Source: Chitinophaga pinensis | GTDB taxonomy: Bacteria; Planctomycetota; Phycisphaerae; Phycisphaerales; SM1A02 | Assembly: GCA_943329105.2 (NCBI GenBank) | Contig: CALQCP020000032.1 | Location: 1 to 13,919, forward strand | Direction of reading: 5' to 3' | DNA: 13,919 nt | Shown: one piece after another, positions 6,876 to 13,919 of the stretch | Numbering within the stretch: position 1 is the first letter of the stretch | How the letters are laid out: the number at the start of each line of letters is the position of its first letter | Made by a program: the position numbers and the translations under genes | The notes under the pieces: generated by a model | Seen by the model: the letters and a program-made list of their open reading frames with translations, nothing else | What the model was told of the DNA's origin: nothing | Databases searched by the model: none

Positions 6876-8531
6876 TCAGGCGGTGAAACTAGCAATGCAC
6901 CGGCGGATACGGTTGAGCGTGCTGTCGCGTCCAAGAATTGCCAGCGTGTCAAAGATGGGCGGACTCACAGTACCGCCGCTGACTGCAATACGCAGCGGCT
7001 GAGCAACTTTCCCAAGATTGCCCTCCGTATGTTGCATTGCGTACGGAGTGATCGCCTGCTCAAGCGCCGCGGCACTCCACTCTGCGCAGCCTTCCAGCAC
7101 TGGCAAGACTGCTCGCAAGTGACTCAGTCCGTTGGGTTCCGGACCCAAGAGTGCCTTCTCAACATTCTTCGATCGCTCCCAGGCAAGCACGTCGTCAGCA
7201 ATGATGAAGAACCGATTGGTACGGAACATTTCATCAAGCGTTTTGGATCGTTCATGACTGGCGCTAGCAAGTTGTTCGAATTGCTCCGCAGTGATGCGCT
7301 TCATGAAGTCGGCGTGGAACTCTTGACCATGCAGACGAGCCCGCGATACAAATTCTTCGCGCGGCATTCCCGTGATGGCGTCGCAGTTGAATGAAAGCAG
7401 TTTGGTGCGATCAAACTTGGCGGGCGTCTTCACGACACGCTTCAGATCGAAGCGCTGCTTGAGGAATTCGGTGTCAAACTTCTCCACATTCTCGCCCGGG
7501 CTCCAGCCATTGAGCGCAAGGAAGTTGCACAGTACTTCCGGGAGGTATCCGCTTTGCCGGAAGTCATCCACATTGATTTCCGGAAGCGTTACTTGCAAGC
7601 CGGTTGCCAGCAATGATGCCTCGGCAAGTTCAAGTTGCGTGTTCTTGTCAGCAAGCCACGCATCGAAACGCGCTTGAGTAATCGTGTCCTGCGGCGGAGC
7701 GGTGAGCTTGCGATCAATCACGGTCTTGCGCAGCACCTTGTCCTTATCGCGCTTGGACATCTTGCTGGCATCGGGATTGGTAATGAGCGGCAAATGCCCA
7801 TAGATCGGACGACGGAACCCAAGCGCGTCTTGCAGCACCATGTGCTTCGCAGTGTTGTTGAAGTGCTCCTGCGCGCGCAACACGTGCGTGACGCGCATGA
7901 GTTCGTCGTCGACCACCACGGCAAAGTGATAGGTTGGAAAACCGTCGGCCTTTCGAATGACAAAGTCATCGACTTCGCCAGCCGGCAGCGTGGCTTCACC
8001 CAAGACTTCGTCGACGATGGTGATGGGGCCATCCGGAGTCTTGCAGCGAATCACCGCCGGGCGCCCTTCCGCAAGCCATGCATCAACGGTGGCCTTGGGG
8101 AGGTTCGCCATTTCCGATCGGTCGTAGCGGTACGCGTGACCGGCCAGTTTGGCGGCCTGTCGCTTCGCGTCCAATTCAGCAGTGGTATCGAACGCGTAGT
8201 AGGCCTTGCCCGCGTCAACTAACTGCGCGAGGTAGCGGTTGTAAATATCCAATCGCTCGCTCTGGAAGTACGGCCCATGCGCACCGCCGCCGTGCGTGCC
8301 GAGCACCGGACCCTCGTCCCAGCCGATTCCAAGCCACGCCAAGTCCTTCAGAAATCCGACGCTGGCCGAGTCGCTCGATCGCTTCTGGTCGGTGTCCTCA
8401 ATACGGAGCAAGAAGGTGCCGCCCTTCCCCTTGGCATAGGCCCAGCAGAACAAGGCCGTGCGAGCGCCTCCCACATGCAGATGACCGGACGGGGACGGAG
8501 CAAAGCGAGTAACGCAGGAGGGGGTAGACAT
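6876..8531 (-). CDS. gltX: Glutamyl-tRNA synthetase (class I aaRS)
   Basis: GluRS charges tRNA-Glu with glutamate in the cytoplasm. I choose the ATG at 8531 (MSTPSCVTRFAPSPSG), giving 551 residues. The same frame is open for another 49 codons to 8678, but that would overlap the divergent phosphoesterase gene and precede the conserved N-terminus. Visible signatures are the HIGH-type motif in PSPSGHLHVGG (17-20), LLRIEDTD (about 41-48), VLRAQEHFNNTAKH (about 218-231) and the KMSKS loop SKMSKRD (256-262). GYLPEVLCNFLALNGWSPG then opens the anticodon-binding half, which ends at ASFTA. About 65 residues (265-329) lie between KMSKRD and GYLPE, where most bacterial GluRS have a short connection; this explains the extra length over the usual 470-490. 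No Shine-Dalgarno precedes the start, only 42 bp from the divergent ATG. GlnRS is unlikely given the motif set. Confidence 0.95.
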   Translation of the reverse strand: MSTPSCVTRFAPSPSGHLHVGGARTALFCWAYAKGKGGTFLLRIEDTDQKRSSDSASVGFLKDLAWLGIGWDEGPVLGTHGGGAHGPYFQSERLDIYNRYLAQLVDAGKAYYAFDTTAELDAKRQAAKLAGHAYRYDRSEMANLPKATVDAWLAEGRPAVIRCKTPDGPITIVDEVLGEATLPAGEVDDFVIRKADGFPTYHFAVVVDDELMRVTHVLRAQEHFNNTAKHMVLQDALGFRRPIYGHLPLITNPDASKMSKRDKDKVLRKTVIDRKLTAPPQDTITQARFDAWLADKNTQLELAEASLLATGLQVTLPEINVDDFRQSGYLPEVLCNFLALNGWSPGENVEKFDTEFLKQRFDLKRVVKTPAKFDRTKLLSFNCDAITGMPREEFVSRARLHGQEFHADFMKRITAEQFEQLASASHERSKTLDEMFRTNRFFIIADDVLAWERSKNVEKALLGPEPNGLSHLRAVLPVLEGCAEWSAAALEQAITPYAMQHTEGNLGKVAQPLRIAVSGGTVSPPIFDTLAILGRDSTLNRIRRCIASFTA

Positions 8532-8540
8532 GTGAGGCGG

Positions 8541-8569
8541 CAAAGGTACCGGGGATCCTAGTACCCTTG
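8541..8569. promoter_or_regulatory. Inverted repeat in the gltX/phosphoesterase divergent spacer
   Basis: CAAAGGTAC (8541-8549) and GTACCCTTG (8561-8569) are reverse complements except at one position, with an 11-bp spacer centred on GGATCC. The dyad fills most of the 42 bp between the two divergent start codons, where both promoters must also lie. It could be an operator, or a hairpin in either very short leader. No regulator is identified. Confidence 0.4.
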
Positions 8570-8573
8570 CGCC

Positions 8574-9065
8574 ATGCCTGCCATTGTCGGTCTCATTTCC
8601 GACAGCCATTCCCGCTGGGAACGCACCAAGCGCGGCATTGCGGCCCTGCAAGCGAAGGGCGCAACCACGTTCATTCATTGCGGAGATGTGGAGGATGATT
8701 TAGTCCTTGACCAGCTCGCGGGGCTTGATAGCCACGTCGTATGGGGCAATTGCGACTGGAATCATGACTCCCTCGCTCGCTACGCAGCCAACATCGGTAT
8801 CACCGTGCACGGCGATGCTGGCGAAATCACCGTGGACGGAAAGCGCATCGCCTTCACGCACGGACATGAACTCCCAGCACTGCGCGCGGCGGTCACGAGC
8901 GGCGCTGATTACCTGATTCACGGCCACACCCATGAACTGCGGGACGAACGGAACGCCGGAACGCGCATCATCAATCCGGGCGCCTTGCACCGCGCGCCGC
9001 GATACACCGTGGCCACTCTTGAGCCAGCCACTGATCAGCTGACCATCCTTGAGGTACCAGCATGA
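8574..9065 (+). CDS. YfcE/MJ0936-type metallophosphoesterase
   Basis: This compact 163-residue calcineurin-like phosphoesterase carries the full set of metal-binding motifs: SDSH (D10, H12), HCGDVED (D38), GNCD (N59), THGH (H96) and HGHTH (H118, H120). The NPGALHRAPRY block near the C-terminus (about 134-143) is also typical of the YfcE/MJ0936 group. Members are cytoplasmic, metal-dependent phosphodiesterases with poorly defined natural substrates. The ATG at 8574 lacks a Shine-Dalgarno, and the conserved beta strand VGLISDSH starts at residue 5, so an upstream start is not needed. It is divergent from gltX and ends 16 bp before the corA start, so the two may be co-transcribed. No signal peptide is present. 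Confidence 0.92.
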   Translation: MPAIVGLISDSHSRWERTKRGIAALQAKGATTFIHCGDVEDDLVLDQLAGLDSHVVWGNCDWNHDSLARYAANIGITVHGDAGEITVDGKRIAFTHGHELPALRAAVTSGADYLIHGHTHELRDERNAGTRIINPGALHRAPRYTVATLEPATDQLTILEVPA

Positions 9066-9081
9066 CGAAAGGTTTGAACCG

Positions 9082-10233
9082 ATGACTCAGCAGCACAGCA
9101 CCGACCCGCTCAGCAACTTGGTCACCGACGCCCTGCGGAAGACCGCCATCACGGCCCGCCGTGCTCGGCAGAAGTTTCGACGGCTGTCCAGTCCGCGCCA
9201 CATCTACACCGCGCCGGGAACCATGGTGGTTTCCCCAGACGACGTTCCGCCAGTCATCACAGTGTTTGCCTACGGGCCGACGAGCTACAAGGAACTTGTC
9301 GTCACCAGTGTGGCTGAAATCGTTGCGCTGGGTACGGAGTGGCCCGTGTTGTGGGTGGATGTGGATGGCTTTGGAAACCCGGCACTTCTCAAGGAAATTG
9401 CAGACCACTTTGGCATCCATCCCCTTGCCATGGAAGACGCCACCGACACCGCGCAGCGGGCGAAGAGTGAGCCCTACGGCGACGCCACATTCTTGGTGCT
9501 GCCCATGCCGCACGAAGATGAACGCGGATTCTGGACTGAACAACTTGCAATCTGGGTCACTGCGCGTGTTGTGGTGACTTTCCAAAGTGTGCCTGGAGAT
9601 TGCCTGGATCCACTTCGCAACCGTATCCGCGAGGGCAAGGGAAGAGCACGAACCTCCGGCGCTGCGTACCTCTCCTATGCGATCGCTGATTCAGTCGTTG
9701 ATGGCTACTTCCCCATCGTTGACCGCATCGGCGAAGCGCTCGAGCCGCTGGAAGATGAAGCATTCACCAAGCCGGATGGCCGGACGCTTGGAAAGATTCG
9801 CCGCATTCGCGCAGAACTCATTCGCGTGCGCCGCGCCGTGCATCCACTGCGTGATGCCGCGATCGCACTCGCCTCACTCGACCGCGTCTTTGATGCAGAC
9901 ACGCGCCACTACCTGCGCGATCTCAACGATCACGTCTCGCGCGTCTTGGACCAACTTGAAACTGACCGGTACATGGCCAATGATTTGCTGGACATTTATA
10001 TGACCAGCGTCAATCTGAAGGTGGCAGAAACCTCCAAAGTTCTGACCATTATTGCCACGCTGTTCATGCCGTTGACATTTATCGCCGGCGTGTACGGGAT
10101 GAACTTCGAACACATGCCGGAACTGAAATGGATGCTCGGCTATCCATTCGCCTTGGGCCTCATGGGATGCACCGTCATTGGCCTGATGACGTATTTCTGG
10201 CGTAAAGGGTGGCTTCAAGACACTACCAAGTGA
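9082..10233 (+). CDS. corA: CorA-family divalent metal ion transporter
   Basis: I prefer the ATG at 9082 (383 residues). It has GAAAGG about 9 bp upstream, whereas a TTG at 9049 would overlap the phosphoesterase gene. The protein has a large cytoplasmic N-terminal domain (DVDGFGNPALLKEIADHFGIHPLAMEDA; later a long helical region from about 180 to 310). Two C-terminal membrane helices follow: one through LTIIATLFMPLTFIAGVYGMNF, carrying the hallmark GMN motif (339-341), and a second through YPFALGLMGCTVIGLMTYFW. It ends with the basic KGW tail. CorA proteins form pentameric channels in the inner membrane for Mg2+, often also Co2+ or Ni2+. The acidic loop after GMN (FEHMPEL) matches the usual selectivity region. 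It lies directly after the phosphoesterase gene. The ion handled is inferred, and some GMN proteins are zinc exporters. Confidence 0.93.
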   Translation: MTQQHSTDPLSNLVTDALRKTAITARRARQKFRRLSSPRHIYTAPGTMVVSPDDVPPVITVFAYGPTSYKELVVTSVAEIVALGTEWPVLWVDVDGFGNPALLKEIADHFGIHPLAMEDATDTAQRAKSEPYGDATFLVLPMPHEDERGFWTEQLAIWVTARVVVTFQSVPGDCLDPLRNRIREGKGRARTSGAAYLSYAIADSVVDGYFPIVDRIGEALEPLEDEAFTKPDGRTLGKIRRIRAELIRVRRAVHPLRDAAIALASLDRVFDADTRHYLRDLNDHVSRVLDQLETDRYMANDLLDIYMTSVNLKVAETSKVLTIIATLFMPLTFIAGVYGMNFEHMPELKWMLGYPFALGLMGCTVIGLMTYFWRKGWLQDTTK

Positions 10234-10254
10234 TTTAGTTGCATACAGTCACTC

Positions 10255-11715
10255 ATGATCGGCGAAGCAACAACTATGCCAACATCCCCTGCTATTCACA
10301 CCTTGGCTGCACTTCGCGCATCGGGCTGGCGCAGCCGATCCGTCAAGGCGGAACTCCGCACCAACTTCGAGCACGCCCTCGCCGCATCATCGGCGCGTGG
10401 TGATCGAGGTGCCGCTGGTCTATTCCCCGGCATTCTTGGCTATGACGACACCGTTCTGCCAGAACTGGCAACGGCCATCATCGCTGGCCACGACATCTTG
10501 TTCCTTGGCGAGAAGGGCCAAGGCAAGAGCCGCCTGATGCGGATGCTTCCAAACTTCTTGGACGAGTGGCTGCCGTACCTGGACATTCCCGGTTGCGCAG
10601 TGCATGAAGATCCGGAACAACCCATCACCCGCGCCGGGCGAGAGATGTGCGCCAACACTGCCGACCGTATCCCGATTGCATGGTGGCACCGCAAAGATCG
10701 CTACGCCGAGCGATTGGCCCCCGGTACCAAGTTCGCCGACCTGATTGGCGAAATCGATCCATCGCGGCTCGCTGCCGGCACCAGCATGGGCTCGGAAGAT
10801 GCATTGCACTTCGGCCTGGTTCCACGCATGCACCGCGGCATCTTTGCCATGAACGAACTTCCTGACCTTGATGAACTGGTGCAAGTAGGTCTCTTCAATG
10901 TGCTGGAAGAACGCGACGTACAAATTCGCGGCTATCCGGTGAGTTTCGATCTGGATGTCTTACTGGTATTTAGCGCAAATCCAAGTACCTACAACCGCTC
11001 CGGCAAGGTGATTCCGCAGCTGAAGGACCGCATTGGTAGCACCGTGGTCACCCACTATCCACGCGAGCGCGATGCTGGCATTGCCATCACCCGGCAAGAA
11101 GCAGGAATGGATCTTGGTGGCGAATTCCCAGTGATTGTTCCGCCGTTTATGGATCGAGTGGTGGAAGAGATTTCCATCGCCGCGCGGCGTAGTAAGTTCG
11201 TGGATCATGCATCGGGAGTCAGCGCGCGCTTCAGTGTTGCCAATTGGCGCACGATGGTTGCCAGCGCACGGCGTCGATCCATTCAACTTGGTGAATCTCC
11301 AGCAGCGCCGCGTATCAGCGACCTTTCGCACTTGCATTCATCAGCACTTGGAAAGCTTGAACTTGATCTCATGGGCAGCCATCAGATGAACGAGCGCCAA
11401 GTGATTGATGCCATCGTTGCTGAAGCGGTTGGCGTGGTATTTAAGGAATACGTCGAAGAGCACGGTCTGGCAGCCATCGCGGATGCCTTTGCCAAGGGCG
11501 TGCGCATTGAAGTGGGCGATCTTGTGCCCAGTGCTCAATACGCACAACGCATGAACAGCGTGCCGGAAGCGTGGGACAAGGCATTTGAAGTGAATGCCAG
11601 TACCGATGCCGCCGTTCGAGCTTCATGTGCGGAATTCGTACTTGCGGGACTGTGGGCCACCGATCGCGTGAGCCGTACCGCCAAGCATGGCCGCACGTCC
11701 TATGAGGTGAAGTAA
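10255..11715 (+). CDS. MoxR/Mg-chelatase-like AAA+ ATPase, partner of the downstream VWA protein
   Basis: A 486-residue AAA+ ATPase. A pre-ATPase helical segment (1-60) ends in FPGILGYDD. Walker A is GEKGQGKS (85-92). The Walker B segment GIFAMNELPDL has Asn200-Glu201 in place of the usual Asp-Glu, then VGLFNVLEERDVQIRGY. Sensor 1 lies in LVFSANPSTY (N242), and LKDRIGS (R259) is a likely arginine finger. The C-terminal half (about 270-486) is helical with no second catalytic motif. The layout matches chelatase/MoxR-type ATPases that act with VWA-domain proteins as ATP-driven remodelling or metal-insertion machines. The VWA gene begins 5 bp downstream. The ATG at 10255 has no Shine-Dalgarno, and Met8 (10276) is an alternative start. 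It lies 21 bp after corA. The cellular target is unknown. It should not be called a true chlorophyll Mg-chelatase, since no other pigment gene is present. Confidence 0.85.
   Translation: MIGEATTMPTSPAIHTLAALRASGWRSRSVKAELRTNFEHALAASSARGDRGAAGLFPGILGYDDTVLPELATAIIAGHDILFLGEKGQGKSRLMRMLPNFLDEWLPYLDIPGCAVHEDPEQPITRAGREMCANTADRIPIAWWHRKDRYAERLAPGTKFADLIGEIDPSRLAAGTSMGSEDALHFGLVPRMHRGIFAMNELPDLDELVQVGLFNVLEERDVQIRGYPVSFDLDVLLVFSANPSTYNRSGKVIPQLKDRIGSTVVTHYPRERDAGIAITRQEAGMDLGGEFPVIVPPFMDRVVEEISIAARRSKFVDHASGVSARFSVANWRTMVASARRRSIQLGESPAAPRISDLSHLHSSALGKLELDLMGSHQMNERQVIDAIVAEAVGVVFKEYVEEHGLAAIADAFAKGVRIEVGDLVPSAQYAQRMNSVPEAWDKAFEVNASTDAAVRASCAEFVLAGLWATDRVSRTAKHGRTSYEVK
11704..11710 (+). promoter_or_regulatory. 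Shine-Dalgarno that fixes the GTG start of the VWA gene
   Basis: GAGGTGA lies inside the last codons of the ATPase gene, 10 bp before the GTG at 11721. It favours GTG over the in-frame ATG at 11739. It is one of the few clear ribosome-binding sites in the window and implies efficient translation of the partner subunit. Confidence 0.55.
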
Positions 11716-11720
11716 CCGCC

Positions 11721-13520
11721 GTGGCAAACCACGACGACATGTCGCCTGACGCTGACGAATCCATGGGCGCACCAGTTCCTGATGCGCGCCCGATTGCCCC
11801 ACAGCCACTCGGCGGCGTGTTGCATACCTACCTCGGCTACGACGCCGTCAAGTTTGGCCAAGCGCAACCGGCTGACTCCAGCGGTGCCGCGCGCGGTGCC
11901 TACGAACACCTGTTGGCCGCGGGCTCGATGCGCCACTTCACGGACGAAGAACTGGCGGACGCCATTCGCATTGATCCTTCGCAAATCCAAGGCCTTGGGC
12001 CCAGCATTGATGCGCTCATCGAACTGCTTGAGCAACGCAAAGAACGCATCCTCTCTACCTATGACCCAACACCCGCAACGCACGCTGCTGCGAAAGCGTT
12101 CCTCGACACCGCTGCCGGAGCGGTACCCGAAACCGGCAAGCCCGACGTTGCGAAGCGGATCGCGCACGCCATTGCCGGCGAGCAGTTGCGCGATCTCGAG
12201 CGATTGTGGTACCGACTCCCAGAGAATTCACCCGAGCAGCGCGCGCTTACGCAAGCGCTGGAACGCCTACGCGAAAAATATGAAGTTGATCAACTCACCT
12301 CACGATGGTCGTTCAGCGGTCGTGAAGCGCTTGATGTCCCCGGCGCCATTGAGGTGAAGGCAGAGTTGGAAGAACTCGATCGCCTCTTGGAGCAATTGCG
12401 CGAAGCACTCAAGAATGCCAAGCCAGCCATCATTGATATGGATGCATTGGAAGAGTTCGCGCCGCAAGAACAGGTCGACTCACTCCGTGACGCCCAACGA
12501 AGAGTGAATGAATTGCTGGAGCGTTTAGCTGAGGATGCAGGCTTGGCGCGCACGCCGGAAGGCGGCTGGCAAGTCAGTCCAAAGGCGATGCGCCTATATC
12601 AGCGCAGCCTGCTGGCAACCATCTTTGGCGGTCTGCAAGCAGCGCGCAGCGGCCGACACGAAGGCGTTGCCAGCCCAGACGGCGCAGTCGAATTGCCCTC
12701 CACGCGGCCCTACGAATTTGGCGATAGTCCGTCCGCCATGGACATTCCGCAGAGCATGGTGAATGCACTGCTCCGTGAATCCGCCGACGGTCCGCGCGCG
12801 CCCGGCACGCCGGTTCGCATGCGCTCCGACGATATGGTGGTCCACAAGACGCGCCAGCAACCAAAGTGCGCTACAGCGGTCATCATGGATATGTCTGGCT
12901 CCATGCGCAATGGCGGCCAGTACGTGCAAGCCAAGCGCATGGCCATGGCGCTCGATGGTCTGATTCGCAGTGACTACCCCGGCGACTACTTGCAGTTTGT
13001 TGAGATGTACACCGTTGCAAAGTTGCGGTCATCGGGCGAAATCCCCAGCATCATGCCCAAGCCGGTCACCATTCGGGAGTCCGTGGTGCGCCTGCGCGCG
13101 GACATGTCGGACCCCGACATCACTGAGATGGACCTGCCCCTGCACTTCACCAACATCCAGCGCGCGCTGCAACTTTCGCGGCAGTGGCTCGGCGGCAGAC
13201 CAACACCAAATCGCCAAGTGATGCTGATCACTGACGGACTACCGACCGCGCACTTTGAAGGCAGCGATCTGTACATGATGTATCCACCGGATCCACGCAC
13301 GGAGCGCGAGACCATCCGCGAAGCCATGCGCTGCAAAGAGGCGGGCATCACCATCAACGTGTTCCTGCTGCCAAGTTGGAGTCAAACCGAAGACGATGTG
13401 CAGTTTGCGCATCGCATGGCGGAATCAACCGGCGGACGCGTGTTCTTTGTTGCCGGACGGGAACTCGACCGCTTCGTGGTTTGGGACTATGTGAAGCGGC
13501 GCCGCTCAATCTTGGGCTAA
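11721..13520 (+). CDS. VWA-domain protein, chelatase-D/CoxE-like partner of the AAA+ ATPase
   Basis: A 599-residue protein with no signal peptide or membrane segment, so cytoplasmic. The N-terminal part (about 25-150) is helical and Ala-rich. A long charged region (about 150-275: LRDLERLWYRL, ERLREKYEVDQL, ELEELDRLLEQLREALKN, DAQRRVNELLERLAED) is predicted coiled coil. A C-terminal VWA domain (about 375-590) has a full MIDAS: DMSGS (D390, S392, S394), Thr477 in HFTNIQ and Asp505 in LITDG. MIDAS metal sites mediate protein-protein contacts, and in chelatase D subunits and MoxR partners they engage the ATPase ring or substrate. The start is GTG with GAGGTGA upstream. The 5-bp gap to the ATPase gene indicates one operon and probably one complex. 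No known substrate is suggested by the neighbours. Confidence 0.88.
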   Translation: MANHDDMSPDADESMGAPVPDARPIAPQPLGGVLHTYLGYDAVKFGQAQPADSSGAARGAYEHLLAAGSMRHFTDEELADAIRIDPSQIQGLGPSIDALIELLEQRKERILSTYDPTPATHAAAKAFLDTAAGAVPETGKPDVAKRIAHAIAGEQLRDLERLWYRLPENSPEQRALTQALERLREKYEVDQLTSRWSFSGREALDVPGAIEVKAELEELDRLLEQLREALKNAKPAIIDMDALEEFAPQEQVDSLRDAQRRVNELLERLAEDAGLARTPEGGWQVSPKAMRLYQRSLLATIFGGLQAARSGRHEGVASPDGAVELPSTRPYEFGDSPSAMDIPQSMVNALLRESADGPRAPGTPVRMRSDDMVVHKTRQQPKCATAVIMDMSGSMRNGGQYVQAKRMAMALDGLIRSDYPGDYLQFVEMYTVAKLRSSGEIPSIMPKPVTIRESVVRLRADMSDPDITEMDLPLHFTNIQRALQLSRQWLGGRPTPNRQVMLITDGLPTAHFEGSDLYMMYPPDPRTERETIREAMRCKEAGITINVFLLPSWSQTEDDVQFAHRMAESTGGRVFFVAGRELDRFVVWDYVKRRRSILG

Positions 13521-13552
13521 ATCCGGGGATTCGCTCGATTCCGCCGTGAATT

Positions 13553-13571
13553 GGGGGGTTGATCGCCCCCT
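13553..13571 (+). promoter_or_regulatory. G/C hairpin between the VWA gene and glutamine synthetase
   Basis: GGGGG (13554-13558) pairs with CCCCC (13566-13570) around a seven-base loop (TTGATCG), with a possible G-T pair outside (13553/13571). No T-tract follows, so it is a weak terminator candidate or a leader structure upstream of the glutamine synthetase gene. Confidence 0.3.
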
Positions 13572-13587
13572 CCTGTCAACATACAGT
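13559..13587 (+). promoter_or_regulatory. Candidate promoter for glutamine synthetase
   Basis: TTGATC (13559-13564) and TACAGT (13582-13587) are 17 bp apart, each matching four of six sigma-70 consensus bases, about 35 bp before the start codon. The -35 element overlaps the hairpin loop. This is motif inspection only. Confidence 0.25.
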
Positions 13588-13621
13588 TATCAACTTGGGC
13601 TTAGGAGGCCCTCCGACCACT

Positions 13622-13919
13622 ATGAACCCGTTCATCAATACTTCCCACGGTACGCACATGAGCTCCAACACCTCGACGTTCGACAACCCAACGCGCGCCT
13701 CCGACTACTTCGGATGCATGACCTTCAGCGGTGACACCATGCTGAAGCGCCTGCCAACTGACGTCTTTACAAAGTTGCAGCGCACCATGAGTCAAGGCAC
13801 TTCGCTTGATCCAGCAATTGCCAACACGGTTGCCGTTGCCATGAAGGACTGGGCGATCGAACACGGTGCCACGCACTATTGCCACTGGTTCCAACCACTG
13901 ACCGGCATCACTGCTGAGA
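13622..13919 (+). CDS. glnN: Type III glutamine synthetase, N-terminal fragment (runs off the window)
   Basis: An open frame of 99 codons runs from the ATG at 13622 to the right edge. TAGGAGG (13602-13608) lies upstream at a slightly long spacing of 13 bp, so Met13 (13658) is a less likely start. Residues 27-99 follow the N-terminal domain of GSIII: SDYFGCMTFSGDTMLKRLP, LDPAIANTVAVAMKDWAIEHGATHYCHWFQPLTGITAE. The HWFQPLTG block is the hallmark of this class. Type III enzymes are large (about 700 residues) ATP-dependent glutamine synthetases that assimilate ammonium, known from Bacteroidetes, cyanobacteria and planctomycetes. Most of the catalytic domain lies outside the window. The gene appears to be its own transcription unit, with about 100 bp of leader after the VWA gene. 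Confidence 0.92.
   Translation, partial: MNPFINTSHGTHMSSNTSTFDNPTRASDYFGCMTFSGDTMLKRLPTDVFTKLQRTMSQGTSLDPAIANTVAVAMKDWAIEHGATHYCHWFQPLTGITAE

Noticed and set aside
6838..6877. GACCGG/CCGGTC hairpin as gltX terminator
   Set aside because: Six-bp arms with a loop of about 27 bases, overlapping the stop codon and lacking a T-tract.
8532..8678. Upstream extension of gltX by 49 codons
   Set aside because: The extension precedes the conserved GluRS N-terminus and overlaps the divergent phosphoesterase gene, including its metal-binding SDSH codons.
9049..9081. TTG start extending CorA by 11 residues
   Set aside because: It overlaps the preceding gene and is a rare start codon; the ATG at 9082 has a GAAAGG ribosome-binding site.
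10242..13587. Shared octamer CATACAGT upstream of the AAA+ gene (10242-10249) and glutamine synthetase (13580-13587)
   Set aside because: Only two copies of an 8-mer in 14 kb; no matching -35 element at the first site, so chance is adequate.
1..13919. CRISPR arrays, insertion sequences, prophage or toxin-antitoxin genes
   Set aside because: Looked for on both strands; no spaced direct repeats, transposase, integrase or small toxin pair found.

Overview
The window looks like chromosome of a planctomycete, most likely a Phycisphaerae-type lineage. The evidence is a VPAPG-type (PEP-CTERM-like) C-terminal sorting signal, a DUF1080 lipoprotein, a trypsin/PDZ protein with a QCGGP-type degenerate second protease domain, few Shine-Dalgarno sequences, and fairly high GC by eye. 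This assignment is inference from gene content; no marker gene was compared. I see no integrase, transposase, phage gene, CRISPR array or plasmid function.

Left third (1-5231, genes on the minus strand). A secreted vanadium-haloperoxidase/PAP2-superfamily protein enters from the left edge, C-terminus missing. Upstream of it is a compact cell-envelope operon read right to left: an unknown lipoprotein, a DUF1080 (3-keto-disaccharide hydrolase-like) lipoprotein, and a two-domain trypsin/PDZ protein whose GTG start overlaps the preceding stop codon.

Middle (5232-8573). A plus-strand exported protein with a VPAPG sorting tail is followed by a strong hairpin that also terminates tRNA-Val(GAC), which is on the minus strand. 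A small plus-strand membrane-anchored hypothetical protein follows, ending inside a 13-bp tandem repeat. It converges on gltX (glutamyl-tRNA synthetase), which carries an unusual segment just after the KMSKS loop.

Right part (8574-13919, plus strand). A YfcE-type metallophosphoesterase lies divergent to gltX across a 42-bp gap that holds an inverted repeat. Then come a CorA-type divalent-cation transporter, a MoxR/Mg-chelatase-like AAA+ ATPase, a VWA-domain partner protein 5 bp downstream, and the N-terminal 99 codons of a type III glutamine synthetase running off the right edge.

Most likely functional units: (i) the lipoprotein/DUF1080/protease envelope operon; (ii) the AAA+/VWA pair, which resembles chelatase- or MoxR-type ATP-driven remodelling modules; (iii) housekeeping genes (gltX, tRNA-Val, corA, glutamine synthetase). 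Two real genes, the haloperoxidase-like gene at the left edge and the glutamine synthetase at the right edge, are open at the window boundary, so a start-to-stop ORF search would miss them.
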